Shown here: positions 8,784 to 18,060 of the stretch, one piece after another
Layout: each line of letters starts with the position of its first letter
Numbering within the stretch: position 1 is the stretch's first letter
NCBI GenBank assembly: GCA_051000755.1
Contig: JBPCNZ010000147.1
Coordinates: forward strand, 1-60,200
Reading direction: 5' to 3'
From: JALZAH01 sp051000755
Lineage (GTDB): Bacteria > Actinomycetota > Acidimicrobiia > Acidimicrobiales > Palsa-688
DNA length: 60,200 bases
Notes under the pieces: generated by a model
Told to the model about the DNA's origin: nothing
Database searches by the model: none
The model's input: only the letters and a program-made list of their open reading frames with translations
Position numbers and translations under genes: made by a program

Positions 8784-9334
8784 ACCCGGCCGCGGCGTCC
8801 AAGATCCGCCTCGTCGTGGTGCTGCTCGTCGCCGTCATCGTTCAAACGACGCTGACGTCGGACGTGCGCGTCCTCGGCGTCGCGCCCGATCTGCTGCTCC
8901 TGGTCGCCATCTGCGGCGGCCTGGTGGCCGGCTCGGAGGTCGGGTGCATCCTCGGCTTCCTGGCCGGGTTGTCCGCCGATGTCTTCTTGACGGCAACGCC
9001 CTTCGGCCTGTCGGCTCTGACCTATTGCCTCGTCGGCTTCGGCGTGGGGGTGTTGCGCAACAACGTGCTGCGTGACAGCTGGTTGCTGGCCCCCATCGTG
9101 ACGTTCGTGGCCACCGTTGTCGGCGTGGTCGGTTTTGTGGCCTTCGGTGACGTCGTCGGCCAGATCGGGCCGAGTGCCGCCGGCAGCTCGTGGGTCATCC
9201 GCGTCGCTCTTGTCGAAGGGGTCTGGGCCGCGGCCCTGTCGATCGTGGTCCATCCCCTGGTGGCTCGGGCCGGTCGCGGCCTGGTGACGGTCGAACGTCT
9301 CGATGGGCGACCGGACCGGCTGCCCGCCCGGTGA
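8780..9334 (+). CDS. mreD: MreD, rod-shape determining membrane protein
   Basis: MreD is a small polytopic membrane protein of the elongasome, related in fold to ECF S-components. The product is about 184 residues and mostly hydrophobic, with roughly five transmembrane helices (for example LVVVLLVAVIVQTTLTSDV and LLLLVAICGGLVAGSEVG). The GTG at 8780 is preferred because it makes a 4-bp overlap with the mreC stop; an in-frame GTG at 8768 is the alternative. Identification depends on position between mreC and mrdA as much as on sequence, since MreD is poorly conserved. Confidence 0.9.
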   Translation: MNPAAASKIRLVVVLLVAVIVQTTLTSDVRVLGVAPDLLLLVAICGGLVAGSEVGCILGFLAGLSADVFLTATPFGLSALTYCLVGFGVGVLRNNVLRDSWLLAPIVTFVATVVGVVGFVAFGDVVGQIGPSAAGSSWVIRVALVEGVWAAALSIVVHPLVARAGRGLVTVERLDGRPDRLPAR

Positions 9335-9382
9335 TAGAGAGAACCCGGTGAGAGAGAGCCTGGTGAGGAAAGCGGCCCAGAC

Positions 9383-11311
9383 GTGACGAGTCCCAGCGAG
9401 ACCGAGTCAACCAGCATCCGCCTCACCATCCTCGTCGTGGTGACCGGCTGCCTGTTCGGCGCCCTGTTCGCCCGCCTGGCGTTCCTCCAGGTCGTCAACG
9501 CCCCCTCCTCCCAGCGGATCGTCACCAATACGGGGCTGCGCAAGATCTACACCCAGGCGCCCCGCGGCGACATCCTGGATCGCAACGGTCAGGTCCTGGT
9601 CGGCAACCGCACCTCCGAGGTCATCGAGGTGCAACGCCAACAGGCCGCGTCCAATCCGGCCATGAAGGCCCGGTTGGCCGCCCTGCTGGGCATGACCCCC
9701 AACCAGCTCGACGTTGCCCTCAACGACAACCAGTACAGCCCATTTGCCCCGGTGCCGGTGCTGCGGGACGCGGCGCCGTCCCAGATCCTCTACGTCCAGG
9801 AGCACCAGAGCCTGTTCCCCGGGGTGCAGGCCACGACCGAGACCTTGCGTGACTACACGCCGGCCGGGAAGGCGTCAGCCAACGTCGTCGGCTACGTGGG
9901 CGCCATCAGCAGCGCCGGGTATGCCAAGGTCAAGAACCAGGGGGTCTACCAGCCCGGCGACCAGGTCGGACTGTCGGGCGTGGAGGCCGAGTACGAGGCG
10001 GTGCTGCGGGGCGCGCCAGGCATCGAGAGGGTGCAGGTCAACGCCAAGGGCGATGTCCTCGGGGTGGTCTCCACCACCGCACCGGTGCAGGGACCGAACC
10101 TGAAGCTGTCCATCGATGGCGCCGTGCAGATGGCGGCCGAGAGCGCCCTCCTCCAGGGCCAGGCCGCGGCCCGGGGCACCTTCGACGGGGTGACCGGCCG
10201 CGACTTCATCTCTCCCGGCGGGGCAGCCGTGGTCGAGAACCCCAAGGACGGCACCGTGCTGGCCCTTGCGACCAACCCCGTCTACGACCCCAACGACTTC
10301 GTCGGGGGCATCAGCCAGGCCAAGTACGCTGCCTACCAGGATCCGGCGTCGAACGATCCGTTGCTGGACCGGACCATCCAGGGCCAGTACGCGCCTGGCT
10401 CGACGTTCAAGCTGGTGACCGCCACCGCCGCCCTCCAAAAGGGCCTGATCACCCCCACGTCGCCCTTCAACGATGGCGGCCACATCAAGATCGGCAACCA
10501 GCTTTTCAAGAACGACCAAGGTGCCGCCTACGGGACCATCGACCTGCAGCGGGCCATCACCGTGTCCAGCGACATCTACTTCAACACCCTGGGCGCCGAC
10601 TTCTGGAACATGAGGGGGACGCTCGGCCCGGACGCCTTCCAGAACGTGGCTCGCAGCTACGGCTTCGGCTCCGCGCTCGGGCTGAAGCTCCCCAACGAGT
10701 TTCCCGGCAAGATCCCCGACCCGGCATCGGTGGCCACCGACTACAAGGCCCACCCCCACGCTTTCGGGACCGGCTCCTGGTACACCGGTGACAGCGCCCA
10801 GATCGCCGTCGGCCAGTTCGAGGACCTGGTCACGCCGACCCAGTTGGCCAACGCCTATTCGACCTTCGCCAACGGCGGCACGACCTACGTCCCCCGCCTG
10901 GCCCTCGACACCGAGACCCAGGACGGCAAGGTGGTGCAGACCTTCACCTCCCAGACCAAGGGCACGGTGCCCTTGGCGCCCGATCAGCGGGCGGCCATGG
11001 TCGCCGGGTTCACCGGCGTGGTCAACGATCCCAACGGAACGGCTTTCGGCGTGTTCCACGGGTCCCCGCTGTCGAAGATGGACATCGCCGGCAAGACGGG
11101 AACCGCCCAGGCGACTCCCAAGCAGTCGACGTCGGTGTTCACCTCCTTCGCCCCGGCCTCCAACCCGACCTACGAGGTGACGGCCTTCATGGAGCAGTCT
11201 GGTTACGGTGCCTCGGTTGCCGGTCCGGTCGTGCGCCAGATCTACGACAAGCTCTACAACCTTCCACCCGAGCCGATCGTCTCGGTGGCGACGAGTCCGG
11301 GTCAGACATGA
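9383..11311 (+). CDS. mrdA: Penicillin-binding protein 2, elongasome transpeptidase
   Basis: This class B PBP cross-links peptidoglycan during elongation together with RodA. The 642-residue product has an N-terminal membrane anchor (about 10-33), a dimerisation/pedestal domain beginning RGDILDRNGQ, and a transpeptidase domain with Ser340 in STFK, an SSD motif, and KTG at about 571. Length fits the family. The gene starts with GTG 48 bp after mreD; the gap contains short GAGAGA-type repeats. It is followed after 13 bp by rodA. Confidence 0.96.
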   Translation: MTSPSETESTSIRLTILVVVTGCLFGALFARLAFLQVVNAPSSQRIVTNTGLRKIYTQAPRGDILDRNGQVLVGNRTSEVIEVQRQQAASNPAMKARLAALLGMTPNQLDVALNDNQYSPFAPVPVLRDAAPSQILYVQEHQSLFPGVQATTETLRDYTPAGKASANVVGYVGAISSAGYAKVKNQGVYQPGDQVGLSGVEAEYEAVLRGAPGIERVQVNAKGDVLGVVSTTAPVQGPNLKLSIDGAVQMAAESALLQGQAAARGTFDGVTGRDFISPGGAAVVENPKDGTVLALATNPVYDPNDFVGGISQAKYAAYQDPASNDPLLDRTIQGQYAPGSTFKLVTATAALQKGLITPTSPFNDGGHIKIGNQLFKNDQGAAYGTIDLQRAITVSSDIYFNTLGADFWNMRGTLGPDAFQNVARSYGFGSALGLKLPNEFPGKIPDPASVATDYKAHPHAFGTGSWYTGDSAQIAVGQFEDLVTPTQLANAYSTFANGGTTYVPRLALDTETQDGKVVQTFTSQTKGTVPLAPDQRAAMVAGFTGVVNDPNGTAFGVFHGSPLSKMDIAGKTGTAQATPKQSTSVFTSFAPASNPTYEVTAFMEQSGYGASVAGPVVRQIYDKLYNLPPEPIVSVATSPGQT

Positions 11312-11324
11312 GGACGATCCAAGC

Positions 11325-12497
11325 ATGATCCCGAACGGACCCGCCCCCGGCAACCACCAACGCCCCCGCGGCCCCTCGGTGTGGCAACACTTCGACTGGA
11401 TCCTGGCCTTGGCCGTGGTCGCCATCTCCGCCTTCGGCGCTCTGATGGTCTATACCGCAACACGCGACTCGTTGCAGGCGCAGGGTCTCTCGCCGGAGTA
11501 CTACTTCAAGAAGCAGGCCATCTTCATGGCGATCGGCTTCGTCCTCATGATCGCGGTGGCGGCCGTGGACTACCGCCGCTACCGGGACTGGGCGCCGGCC
11601 ATCTACGCCATCAGCCTCCTGGCCCTCCTTGCCGTGTACGCCGTGGGCCACAAGTCCAAGGGCTCCCAGGCGTGGTTCCAGTTCGGGTCCTACCAGCTCG
11701 AGCCCAGCGAGTTTGCGAAGGTCGCTCTGATCGTCGCCCTGGCCAGCTATCTGGCGGTGTTCAAGGGGCGGCTGCCGGCACGGGGCTTCCTCGTCATCCT
11801 GGTCATGGTGCTCGTCCCCTTCGCCCTGATCTACAAGCAGCCCGACCTCGGCACCGCCCTGGTCCTTCTGGCCGTGCTGTTGGCCCTGCTGCTGGTGGGC
11901 GGGGCCAAACCCCGACACATGGCCATCCTCGGGATGGTCGCCCTGATCGGCATGGTCGGGGTGGTCCAGCTGGGAGTGCTCAAGAGCTACCAGAAGGACC
12001 GGCTCACCTCCTTCGTCAACAGCCCCGATCAGCCCCGGCAGGCCCTGGAATCGGCCAAGATCCAGTCCAGCCAGTACAACCTGGCCCAGTCCAAGATCAC
12101 CATCTCCAATGGCGGGATCACCGGTAAGGGCATCGGCAAGGGCACCCAGACCAACCTGGCCTACGTCCCCGAGCAGCGCACCGACTTCATCTTCACCGCG
12201 GTCGGTGAGCAGGTGGGCCTCGTCGGCTCCTCGCTGCTGCTCGGGCTGTTCTGCATCGTGGTGTGGAGAACGTGGCGAGCCGCCACCCTGGCCCGGGACC
12301 AGGTCGGCAGCCTCATCTGTGTCGGGGTGCTGGCCATGCTGGTGTTCCAGGTCTTCGAAAACGTGGGGATGACCATGGGCATCATGCCCGTCGCCGGGAT
12401 CCCGCTGCCGTTCCTCAGCTACGGCGGCTCGGCGGTCATCGCCAGCTTCGCCGGCGTGGGCCTGGTGCTGAACGTGCGAATGAGGCGGTTCGCCTGA
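11325..12497 (+). CDS. rodA: RodA, SEDS-family peptidoglycan glycosyltransferase
   Basis: RodA polymerises lipid II into glycan strands with PBP2 as partner. The 390-residue product is strongly hydrophobic with about ten transmembrane helices. It shows SEDS hallmarks such as KQAIFMAIGF, YKQPDLGTALVLL, the conserved loop EQRTDFIFTAVGEQ, and the C-terminal GIPLPFLSYGGSA. The frame is open upstream into mrdA, but ATG 11325 gives the expected cytoplasmic N-terminus just before the first helix. Its partner mrdA is immediately upstream. Confidence 0.96.
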   Translation: MIPNGPAPGNHQRPRGPSVWQHFDWILALAVVAISAFGALMVYTATRDSLQAQGLSPEYYFKKQAIFMAIGFVLMIAVAAVDYRRYRDWAPAIYAISLLALLAVYAVGHKSKGSQAWFQFGSYQLEPSEFAKVALIVALASYLAVFKGRLPARGFLVILVMVLVPFALIYKQPDLGTALVLLAVLLALLLVGGAKPRHMAILGMVALIGMVGVVQLGVLKSYQKDRLTSFVNSPDQPRQALESAKIQSSQYNLAQSKITISNGGITGKGIGKGTQTNLAYVPEQRTDFIFTAVGEQVGLVGSSLLLGLFCIVVWRTWRAATLARDQVGSLICVGVLAMLVFQVFENVGMTMGIMPVAGIPLPFLSYGGSAVIASFAGVGLVLNVRMRRFA

Positions 12498-12534
12498 ATC
12501 ACCTGACCCTGAATCACTGAGCGTCTGTGTCACC

Positions 12535-12540
12535 TAGACT
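12535..12540 (+). promoter_or_regulatory. Putative -10 element (TAGACT) before the radical SAM gene
   Basis: TAGACT lies 10 nt before ATG 12551 and would give a leader of only a few bases. It falls inside the 5' part of a possible GTG-started extension at 12527, which argues for ATG 12551 as the true start. No clear -35 is seen. Confidence 0.45.
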
Positions 12541-12550
12541 CAACGCGAAC

Positions 12551-14518
12551 ATGACAACGCTGTGGCCGAAGATCGAGCCCCTGTTGGCCCGTGTCGCCAA
12601 ACCGGCCCGGTACATCGGCTGTGAAGACGGAGCTCAGCAACCGGTGCGCCAGCCCGGCCAGGCAGCGTGGCTGCTGACCTACCCCGACGCCTATGAGATA
12701 GGTCTGCCCAACCAGGGCCTCCAGATCCTCTACGAGATCGTCAACGAGCGCGCCGACGGCCTGGCCGAACGGGCCTACGCGCCCTGGGTCGACATGGAAG
12801 CGGAGATGCGGGCCCGAGGCCTGCCGTTGTTCTCCGTCGACACCCACACCCCGGCGCCGGAGTTCGATCTCCTGGCGTTCAACCTGTCCGCCGAGTTGGT
12901 GTACACCAACGTCCTCAACTGCATCGACCTGGCCGGTGCCCCGGTCCGCAGTGCGGCGAGGGGGCCCGAGGACCTCCTGGTCGTCGCCGGCGGGCACTGC
13001 ACCTACAACCCCGAGCCCCTCGCCGACTTCGTCGACGCCTTCGTCATCGGCGACGGCGAAGAGGTGATCGGCGACATCACCGAGGCAGTTGCGGGCTGGA
13101 GGGCGGCGGAGCAGACCGCCGCGTCCAGGGCCCGTCTGTTGAGGGACCTGTCCCGCATCCCCGGGGTGTACGTGCCGGCCCTCTACGACGTCACCTACGA
13201 CGGGCCCGCCCTGGTGTCGATCACCCCCGGTCACCCGGACGTCCCCGAGCGGGTCGAGAAGCGCACCATCACCGACCTGGGGGCGTGGCCCTACCCCAAG
13301 AACCAACTGGTGCCGATCACCGAGGTGGTCCACGACCGGCTCAACGTGGAGATCTTCCGGGGCTGCACCCGCGGGTGCCGCTTCTGCCAGGCGGGGATGA
13401 TCACCCGCCCCGTACGGGAGAGGCCGGCCGAGCAGGTGCGCCAGATGGTCTCCGATGGCCTGGCCCGGACCGGCTACGACGAGGTGACCCTGACCTCGCT
13501 GTCGAGTGCCGACTACTCCGACATCGGCGACGTGGTGACCGGCATCATCGATGATCCGGCGTGTCGCGGCCAGGTGTCGGTCAGCCTGCCCAGCCTCCGC
13601 GTCGATGCCTTCACGGTGGGCATCGCCGCCGAGATCTCCCGGGTGCGACGCACCGGTCTGACCTTCGCCCCCGAGGGGGGCACGTGGCGGATGCGACAGG
13701 TCATCAACAAGCTGATCCGGGAGGAGGACCTCTACGGGGCGGTCGAGTCGGCCTTCTCGCAGGGTTGGCGGCGGATCAAATTGTACTTCCTGATCGGCCT
13801 TCCCACCGAGACCGATGAGGACACGCTCGGCATCGCCCAGCTGGCCAAGAACTGCGCCGCCATCGGCCGCAAGTACACCAACCACCCGACCGTGAGTGCC
13901 TCGGTCGGCGGGTTCGTGCCCAAACCGCAGACCCCGTTCCAGTGGTTCGGCCAGGACACGCCCGAGGAGTTGCGGCGCAAGGTCCACCTGTTGCGCGACG
14001 CCACCCGCCACGACAAGGGCGTGCAGCTGCGCTGGCACGATCCTCAGGCTACTCTGGTGGAGGGCATCGCCAGTCGCGGTGACCGGCGGGTCGGGGCGGT
14101 CATCGAGGAGGTCTGGCGCCGGGGTGGCACGTTCCAGGAGTGGTCCGAGCACTTCGATCTGGCCCTGTGGACCGAGGCCATGGCCGACCAAGGGCTGTCG
14201 ATCGACTGGTTCGTCCACCGGGACCGGACCCGGGAGGAGGCCTTGCCCTGGGCTCACATCTCGGCCGGCCTGCACGAGGACTTCCTCTGGCACGAGTGGA
14301 TCGACGCCCTGGCTGCGGCCGGGACGGAGGACTGCCGATGGACTCCCTGCTACGACTGCGGGGCGTGCACCGGCTACGGGCTCGAACATGTCGTCGCCTC
14401 CGCGGTTCCACCCGCCGGCGGCAGCCAGGGGACCGGTCAGGATCTGTCCCGCGGTGGCGACGTTCCCGTGACCCTCAGTGTCCGGCAGCCCCTTGTGGGC
14501 TCCGAGGCGCCCGCATGA
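12551..14518 (+). CDS. TIGR03960-type B12-binding-like radical SAM protein
   Basis: The 655-residue product has an N-terminal cobalamin-binding-like fold (AWLLTYPDAYEIGLPNQGLQ), then a radical SAM core with the cluster motif CTRGCRFC (Cys272, Cys276, Cys279), and a C-terminal region with CYDCGACTGYG that may hold extra metal. The family is always next to a DUF2344 partner and near RNase E/G, rplU and rpmA, as here. A role in RNA or ribosome modification has been suggested from this context, but the substrate is not known to me. GTG 12527 is an alternative start. The stop overlaps the next ATG. Confidence 0.9.
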   Translation: MTTLWPKIEPLLARVAKPARYIGCEDGAQQPVRQPGQAAWLLTYPDAYEIGLPNQGLQILYEIVNERADGLAERAYAPWVDMEAEMRARGLPLFSVDTHTPAPEFDLLAFNLSAELVYTNVLNCIDLAGAPVRSAARGPEDLLVVAGGHCTYNPEPLADFVDAFVIGDGEEVIGDITEAVAGWRAAEQTAASRARLLRDLSRIPGVYVPALYDVTYDGPALVSITPGHPDVPERVEKRTITDLGAWPYPKNQLVPITEVVHDRLNVEIFRGCTRGCRFCQAGMITRPVRERPAEQVRQMVSDGLARTGYDEVTLTSLSSADYSDIGDVVTGIIDDPACRGQVSVSLPSLRVDAFTVGIAAEISRVRRTGLTFAPEGGTWRMRQVINKLIREEDLYGAVESAFSQGWRRIKLYFLIGLPTETDEDTLGIAQLAKNCAAIGRKYTNHPTVSASVGGFVPKPQTPFQWFGQDTPEELRRKVHLLRDATRHDKGVQLRWHDPQATLVEGIASRGDRRVGAVIEEVWRRGGTFQEWSEHFDLALWTEAMADQGLSIDWFVHRDRTREEALPWAHISAGLHEDFLWHEWIDALAAAGTEDCRWTPCYDCGACTGYGLEHVVASAVPPAGGSQGTGQDLSRGGDVPVTLSVRQPLVGSEAPA

Positions 14519-15378
14519 CCCCACCTCCCGACGTCACCAGGGTTCGACTTCGTTTCGTCAAGACGGGCAAGATCCGCTGGACCAGTCATCGTGACGTAGC
14601 CCGCATGTGGGAGCGGGCCTTTCGTCGGGTCGCCCTTCCCCTCGCCTACAGCGCCGGATTCTCGCCCCGACCGAAGGTCAGTTTCGGCCTGGCCCTGCCG
14701 ACCGGGCACGAGTCGGTCGCCGAGTATCTCGACATCGATCTGGCTGCCGAGGCCGTCACCCTCGACATCGCCGCCCTCGACGCCATGGTCGTGAACCTGT
14801 CAGCGGCGCTACCGGCCGGCGTCGATGTCACGGCTGCCGCGCTGATCGAGGCGAGGGGGCCGTCTCTGCAGGAGTCGGTCGTCTCGTGTACCTGGCGGTG
14901 GGCGGCGGTCCCGGCCCTGCCTCCTCTTCCCGGCACCGGGAACTCGGTGGCTCCGGGACAACCGGTCGTGATCGGTCATGGCACCCTCGATCCGGCGCCC
15001 GTCGTGGTGGAGCAGATCCGGGCGTCGGTTGCCCGGCTCCTGGAGGCACCTGAGGTGATCGTCACCCGCATGCGCAAAGGGACCGAGATCATCGAGGACA
15101 TCCGACCCAGCATCGAGGACCTCCGGGTCCCCGAGTCGTTGAACGGCGCCGGCGACGGTACCGAGGTGTGGCTGGAGGCGGACCTGGCCACCCAACCCCG
15201 CAGCATCCGGCCGATCGAAGTGCTCCGTGCGCTCGATCCGGCGCTCGACGAGCGCCACGTACGCCGGCTCAACCAATGGATCTTGCGCGACGGCGCGCGA
15301 CACGAGCCCTTGCCCTCTCCCGGGCCCGGTTCGGTCGCAGCGACGGACGCGCCGCACGTCTTGGGACGTGCGTCATGA
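14515..15378 (+). CDS. DUF2344 (TIGR03936) radical-SAM-linked protein
   Basis: The 287-residue product begins with the family signature RLRFVKTGKIRWTSHRDV and AYSAGFSPRPKVSFGLALP. It overlaps the radical SAM gene by 4 bp (ATGA), and the two families are fused in some bacteria, so they probably act as one complex. Biochemical function is not established. The second half is less conserved and contains a stretch rich in Pro and Gly. It is followed after 15 bp by the RNase E/G gene. Confidence 0.9.
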   Translation: MTPPPDVTRVRLRFVKTGKIRWTSHRDVARMWERAFRRVALPLAYSAGFSPRPKVSFGLALPTGHESVAEYLDIDLAAEAVTLDIAALDAMVVNLSAALPAGVDVTAAALIEARGPSLQESVVSCTWRWAAVPALPPLPGTGNSVAPGQPVVIGHGTLDPAPVVVEQIRASVARLLEAPEVIVTRMRKGTEIIEDIRPSIEDLRVPESLNGAGDGTEVWLEADLATQPRSIRPIEVLRALDPALDERHVRRLNQWILRDGARHEPLPSPGPGSVAATDAPHVLGRAS

Positions 15379-15393
15379 GAAGGGAACGCAGTT

Positions 15394-17697
15394 ATGTCCG
15401 ATGCAGCATCGGTCGACCCGGAAGGCACAGCCCGCCCGGAGACCCCAACCCGCCCGGAAACCCCAACCCCCTCGGACGACCCGGCCCGGGCTGAGAAGCC
15501 CGGGGACGAGGACAACGCCGAAGGGGCCGATCGGCCGACTTCTGCAGCCCGGCGTCGCCGCCGCGGTTCCCGAGGTGGTCGCAGCCGCTCCCGCAGCGGG
15601 GGCGGGGGTGCTCAGCGACCGGAGGACGATCAGCCCCGGCCGGCCGGCGACCCGGCTGGGGCCCCGGCCGGGCCCTCGGGCGCCGACCTGGGTCATGCCC
15701 AGTCGCCCCCTGATACCCGGTCGTCCCCTGATACCCGGTCGACCAGCGGGTCCAGGTCGCCGGGCGATGCCGGGGCCCGCCGTGATCGAGCAGGGCCGGT
15801 CGTGACGGCGTCGGGTACCGACCTCGACGCTCGGGCCGCCACCCGCCCCGAGGATGGCCCGGTGCCGGCGGCCGCCAAGGCAGCCCCGAGCAGTGCGGTG
15901 CCGACCGGTGCGGCCCCGACCGGTGCGGCCCCGACCGGTCCAGCCCCGCCGGGTGCAGCCCCGGCGGGTAGAGCACAACGCCCCAAGATCGGCGACTCCC
16001 GACCCGCCCCCACCCCGGCCCGCGACTCGGCCCGCAGCCCGGCCAATGGCGACAGTGGCCCCAATGGTGCCACCAGATCGGATGGGCCCGGTGGCCGCTC
16101 CAAGCGGGGGGGACCCGCCGGGGGTCGAGGAGGGAGCGCGGCCCCGGTCCGCAGCCAGCCCGCCGAGGCCGGCACGACCCACGGTGGGATCGACGGTGCC
16201 GAGCGGCGGCCGAAGGGTCGTCGCCGGGGAGGGCGGGTGCGTGCCGGAGACTCCGCCGCGGGCACGCCGGTGGAGGCCACCCTGGTGGACGAGCCGGCGG
16301 AGGTGGACGCGGAGACCATGGAGCGGCGCAAGGGCCGCGAACGCAAGGGCCGCCCCGTCGGCCGCTACCTCATGGTCGCCCACGTCGCCCCCGAGGCCAC
16401 CCAGATCGCCGTCCTCGAAGGCCGCAGCCTGGTGGAGCACTACGTTTCCCGTCCGACCGACGACGCCAACCAGATCGACGGCAACATCTACGTCGGTCGG
16501 GTCAAGAATGTCCTGCCGGGCATGGAGGCGGCATTCGTCGACATCGGTACCCCGAAGAACGCCGTCCTCTACCGGGGTGACGTCCGCCACGACGGAGACG
16601 ACATCGACGGTCCCGATGGCGACACCGGCCGCAGTGCCAAGAAGGGCGACGGGAAGTCGAAGCCCACACGCGGCCATCTCTCGGGTGCCGCCAAGAATGC
16701 CCGCATCGAGCAGCTGCTGAGCCCGGGTCAGACCATCGTCTGCCAGGTGACCAAGAATCCAATCGGGGCCAAGGGCGCCCGGCTGACCCAGGAGGTGTCC
16801 CTGCCCGGGCGCTTCGTGGTGCTGGTTCCCAACAGTGACACCTACGGCATCTCCAAGCGGCTGGCCGACGACGAGCGCAAGCGCCTCCGGCGCATCCTCG
16901 ACCAGGTCCGCCCGGAGGGCCACGGCCTCATCGTGCGCACGGCCGCCGAGGGAGCCACCCCCGACGAGCTGAGCCGCGACGTCCGCCGCCTCCTGGAGCA
17001 GTGGCGCCAGATCGAGGCCCTGGCCGGCACGGCCCGGGGTGCAGGCCTGGTGTACAAGGAGCCGGATCTCGCCGTCCGGGTCATTCGCGAGGAGTTCAAC
17101 CGCAACTACCGCGGGGTGATCATCGACAACGAGGTGCTCTACAACGAGGTCAAGGGTTACGTGGCCAGCATCAGCCCCGAGCTGGCCGACCGGGTGGAGC
17201 TGACATTGCCGGCCGACGACCCCCTGCCTGTCTTCGAGCGCCACCACGTGCACGAACAGATCCACAAGGCGCTGGACCGCAAGGTGTGGTTGCCATCCGG
17301 TGGTTCGCTGATCATCGAGCGCACCGAGGCCCTCACGGTCATCGACGTCAACACGGGCAAGAACGTGGGGCGGTCCAACCTGGAGGAGACCGTCTACCGC
17401 AACAATCTGGAGGCGGCGGAGGAGATCGCCCATCAGCTGCGCCTGCGCGACATCGGCGGGATCATCGTCATCGACTTCATCGACATGGAGATCGCTGCCA
17501 ACCGGGCCGAGGTCATCAAGACCTTCCGGACCGCTCTGGCCCGGGACAAGACCCGGACCCAGGTCTTCGACATCTCCGACCTGGGGCTGGTGGAGATGAC
17601 CCGCAAGCGCATCTCCGAGGGTCTCGTCGAGTCGTTCTCCGACACCTGCCCCACCTGCGGGGGTCGGGGCATCATCATCGACGAGACCCTGTTCTGA
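15394..17697 (+). CDS. rne: Ribonuclease E/G with long disordered N-terminal extension
   Basis: RNase E/G is the single-strand endonuclease that starts mRNA decay and matures rRNA and tRNA. Of 767 residues, about the first 310 are Pro/Ala/Gly/Arg-rich and low in complexity. Then come the S1 RNA-binding domain (NIYVGRVKNVLPGMEAAFVD), the 5'-sensor/RNase H-like region, the DNase I-like catalytic domain with the metal-binding VIDVNTGK at about 649-656, and the Zn-link CPTCGGRG (Cys752, Cys755). The protein ends soon after the Zn-link, so any scaffold function must lie at the N-terminus, the actinobacterial arrangement. Two tandem-repeat tracts encode part of the extension. Confidence 0.95.
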   Translation: MSDAASVDPEGTARPETPTRPETPTPSDDPARAEKPGDEDNAEGADRPTSAARRRRRGSRGGRSRSRSGGGGAQRPEDDQPRPAGDPAGAPAGPSGADLGHAQSPPDTRSSPDTRSTSGSRSPGDAGARRDRAGPVVTASGTDLDARAATRPEDGPVPAAAKAAPSSAVPTGAAPTGAAPTGPAPPGAAPAGRAQRPKIGDSRPAPTPARDSARSPANGDSGPNGATRSDGPGGRSKRGGPAGGRGGSAAPVRSQPAEAGTTHGGIDGAERRPKGRRRGGRVRAGDSAAGTPVEATLVDEPAEVDAETMERRKGRERKGRPVGRYLMVAHVAPEATQIAVLEGRSLVEHYVSRPTDDANQIDGNIYVGRVKNVLPGMEAAFVDIGTPKNAVLYRGDVRHDGDDIDGPDGDTGRSAKKGDGKSKPTRGHLSGAAKNARIEQLLSPGQTIVCQVTKNPIGAKGARLTQEVSLPGRFVVLVPNSDTYGISKRLADDERKRLRRILDQVRPEGHGLIVRTAAEGATPDELSRDVRRLLEQWRQIEALAGTARGAGLVYKEPDLAVRVIREEFNRNYRGVIIDNEVLYNEVKGYVASISPELADRVELTLPADDPLPVFERHHVHEQIHKALDRKVWLPSGGSLIIERTEALTVIDVNTGKNVGRSNLEETVYRNNLEAAEEIAHQLRLRDIGGIIVIDFIDMEIAANRAEVIKTFRTALARDKTRTQVFDISDLGLVEMTRKRISEGLVESFSDTCPTCGGRGIIIDETLF
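15707..15742 (+). repeat. Two tandem 18-nt units inside rne
   Basis: Two nearly identical 18-nt units (starting CCCCTGATACCCGG) encode SPDTRS twice in the disordered N-terminus of the RNase E/G protein. In-frame units can vary in number without breaking the gene. Confidence 0.8.
15901..15960 (+). repeat. Four tandem 15-nt units inside rne
   Basis: Four 15-nt units (consensus CCGACCGGTGCGGCC, the last two diverged) encode repeated PTGAA-like pentapeptides in the disordered N-terminus of the RNase E/G protein. They keep the reading frame. Confidence 0.85.
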
Positions 17698-17726
17698 GGC
17701 GCCTGTGTGCTCAACAGGGCCCTGTG

Positions 17727-17732
17727 TATAAT
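17727..17732 (+). promoter_or_regulatory. Consensus -10 (TATAAT) before rplU
   Basis: A perfect TATAAT stands out in very GC-rich sequence in the 44-bp gap between rne and rplU. It ends 9 nt before the GTG of rplU, so the transcript would start within a few bases of the start codon. It gives the ribosomal protein genes a promoter separate from rne. Confidence 0.65.
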
Positions 17733-17741
17733 CTCCCCCTT

Positions 17742-18056
17742 GTGTACGCAGTGATCAAGACCGGTGGCAAGCAGGAACGCGTGGAGGAGGGCCAGACCCT
17801 GGCCGTCGAGCTCCTCGGGGCCGATGAGGGCGCCGAGGTGAGCTTCCAACCTCTGCTCGTCGTGGACGGCGCCACCGTCATCGCTGCTCCTGACGCCCTG
17901 TCGGGAGCCCGGGTATCGGCCCGTGTCGTCGGTGAGATCAAGGGCCCCAAGGTCCGTGGCTTCACCTACAAGCCCAAGACCCGGGGCCGCAAGGCGTGGG
18001 GCCACCGACAGCGCTACACCACCATCGAGATCACCGGCATCAGCCGGGAGGGATAA
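17742..18056 (+). CDS. rplU: 50S ribosomal protein L21
   Basis: L21 binds 23S rRNA in the large subunit. The 104-residue product has the family N-terminus YAVIKTGGKQ and the C-terminal RKAWGHRQRYTTIEITGI. The GTG start at 17742 is fixed by this N-terminus, although the frame is open upstream. It lies directly downstream of a TATAAT element and 4 bp ahead of rpmA, so L21 and L27 are cotranscribed. Confidence 0.97.
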   Translation: MYAVIKTGGKQERVEEGQTLAVELLGADEGAEVSFQPLLVVDGATVIAAPDALSGARVSARVVGEIKGPKVRGFTYKPKTRGRKAWGHRQRYTTIEITGISREG

Positions 18057-18060
18057 CCAG

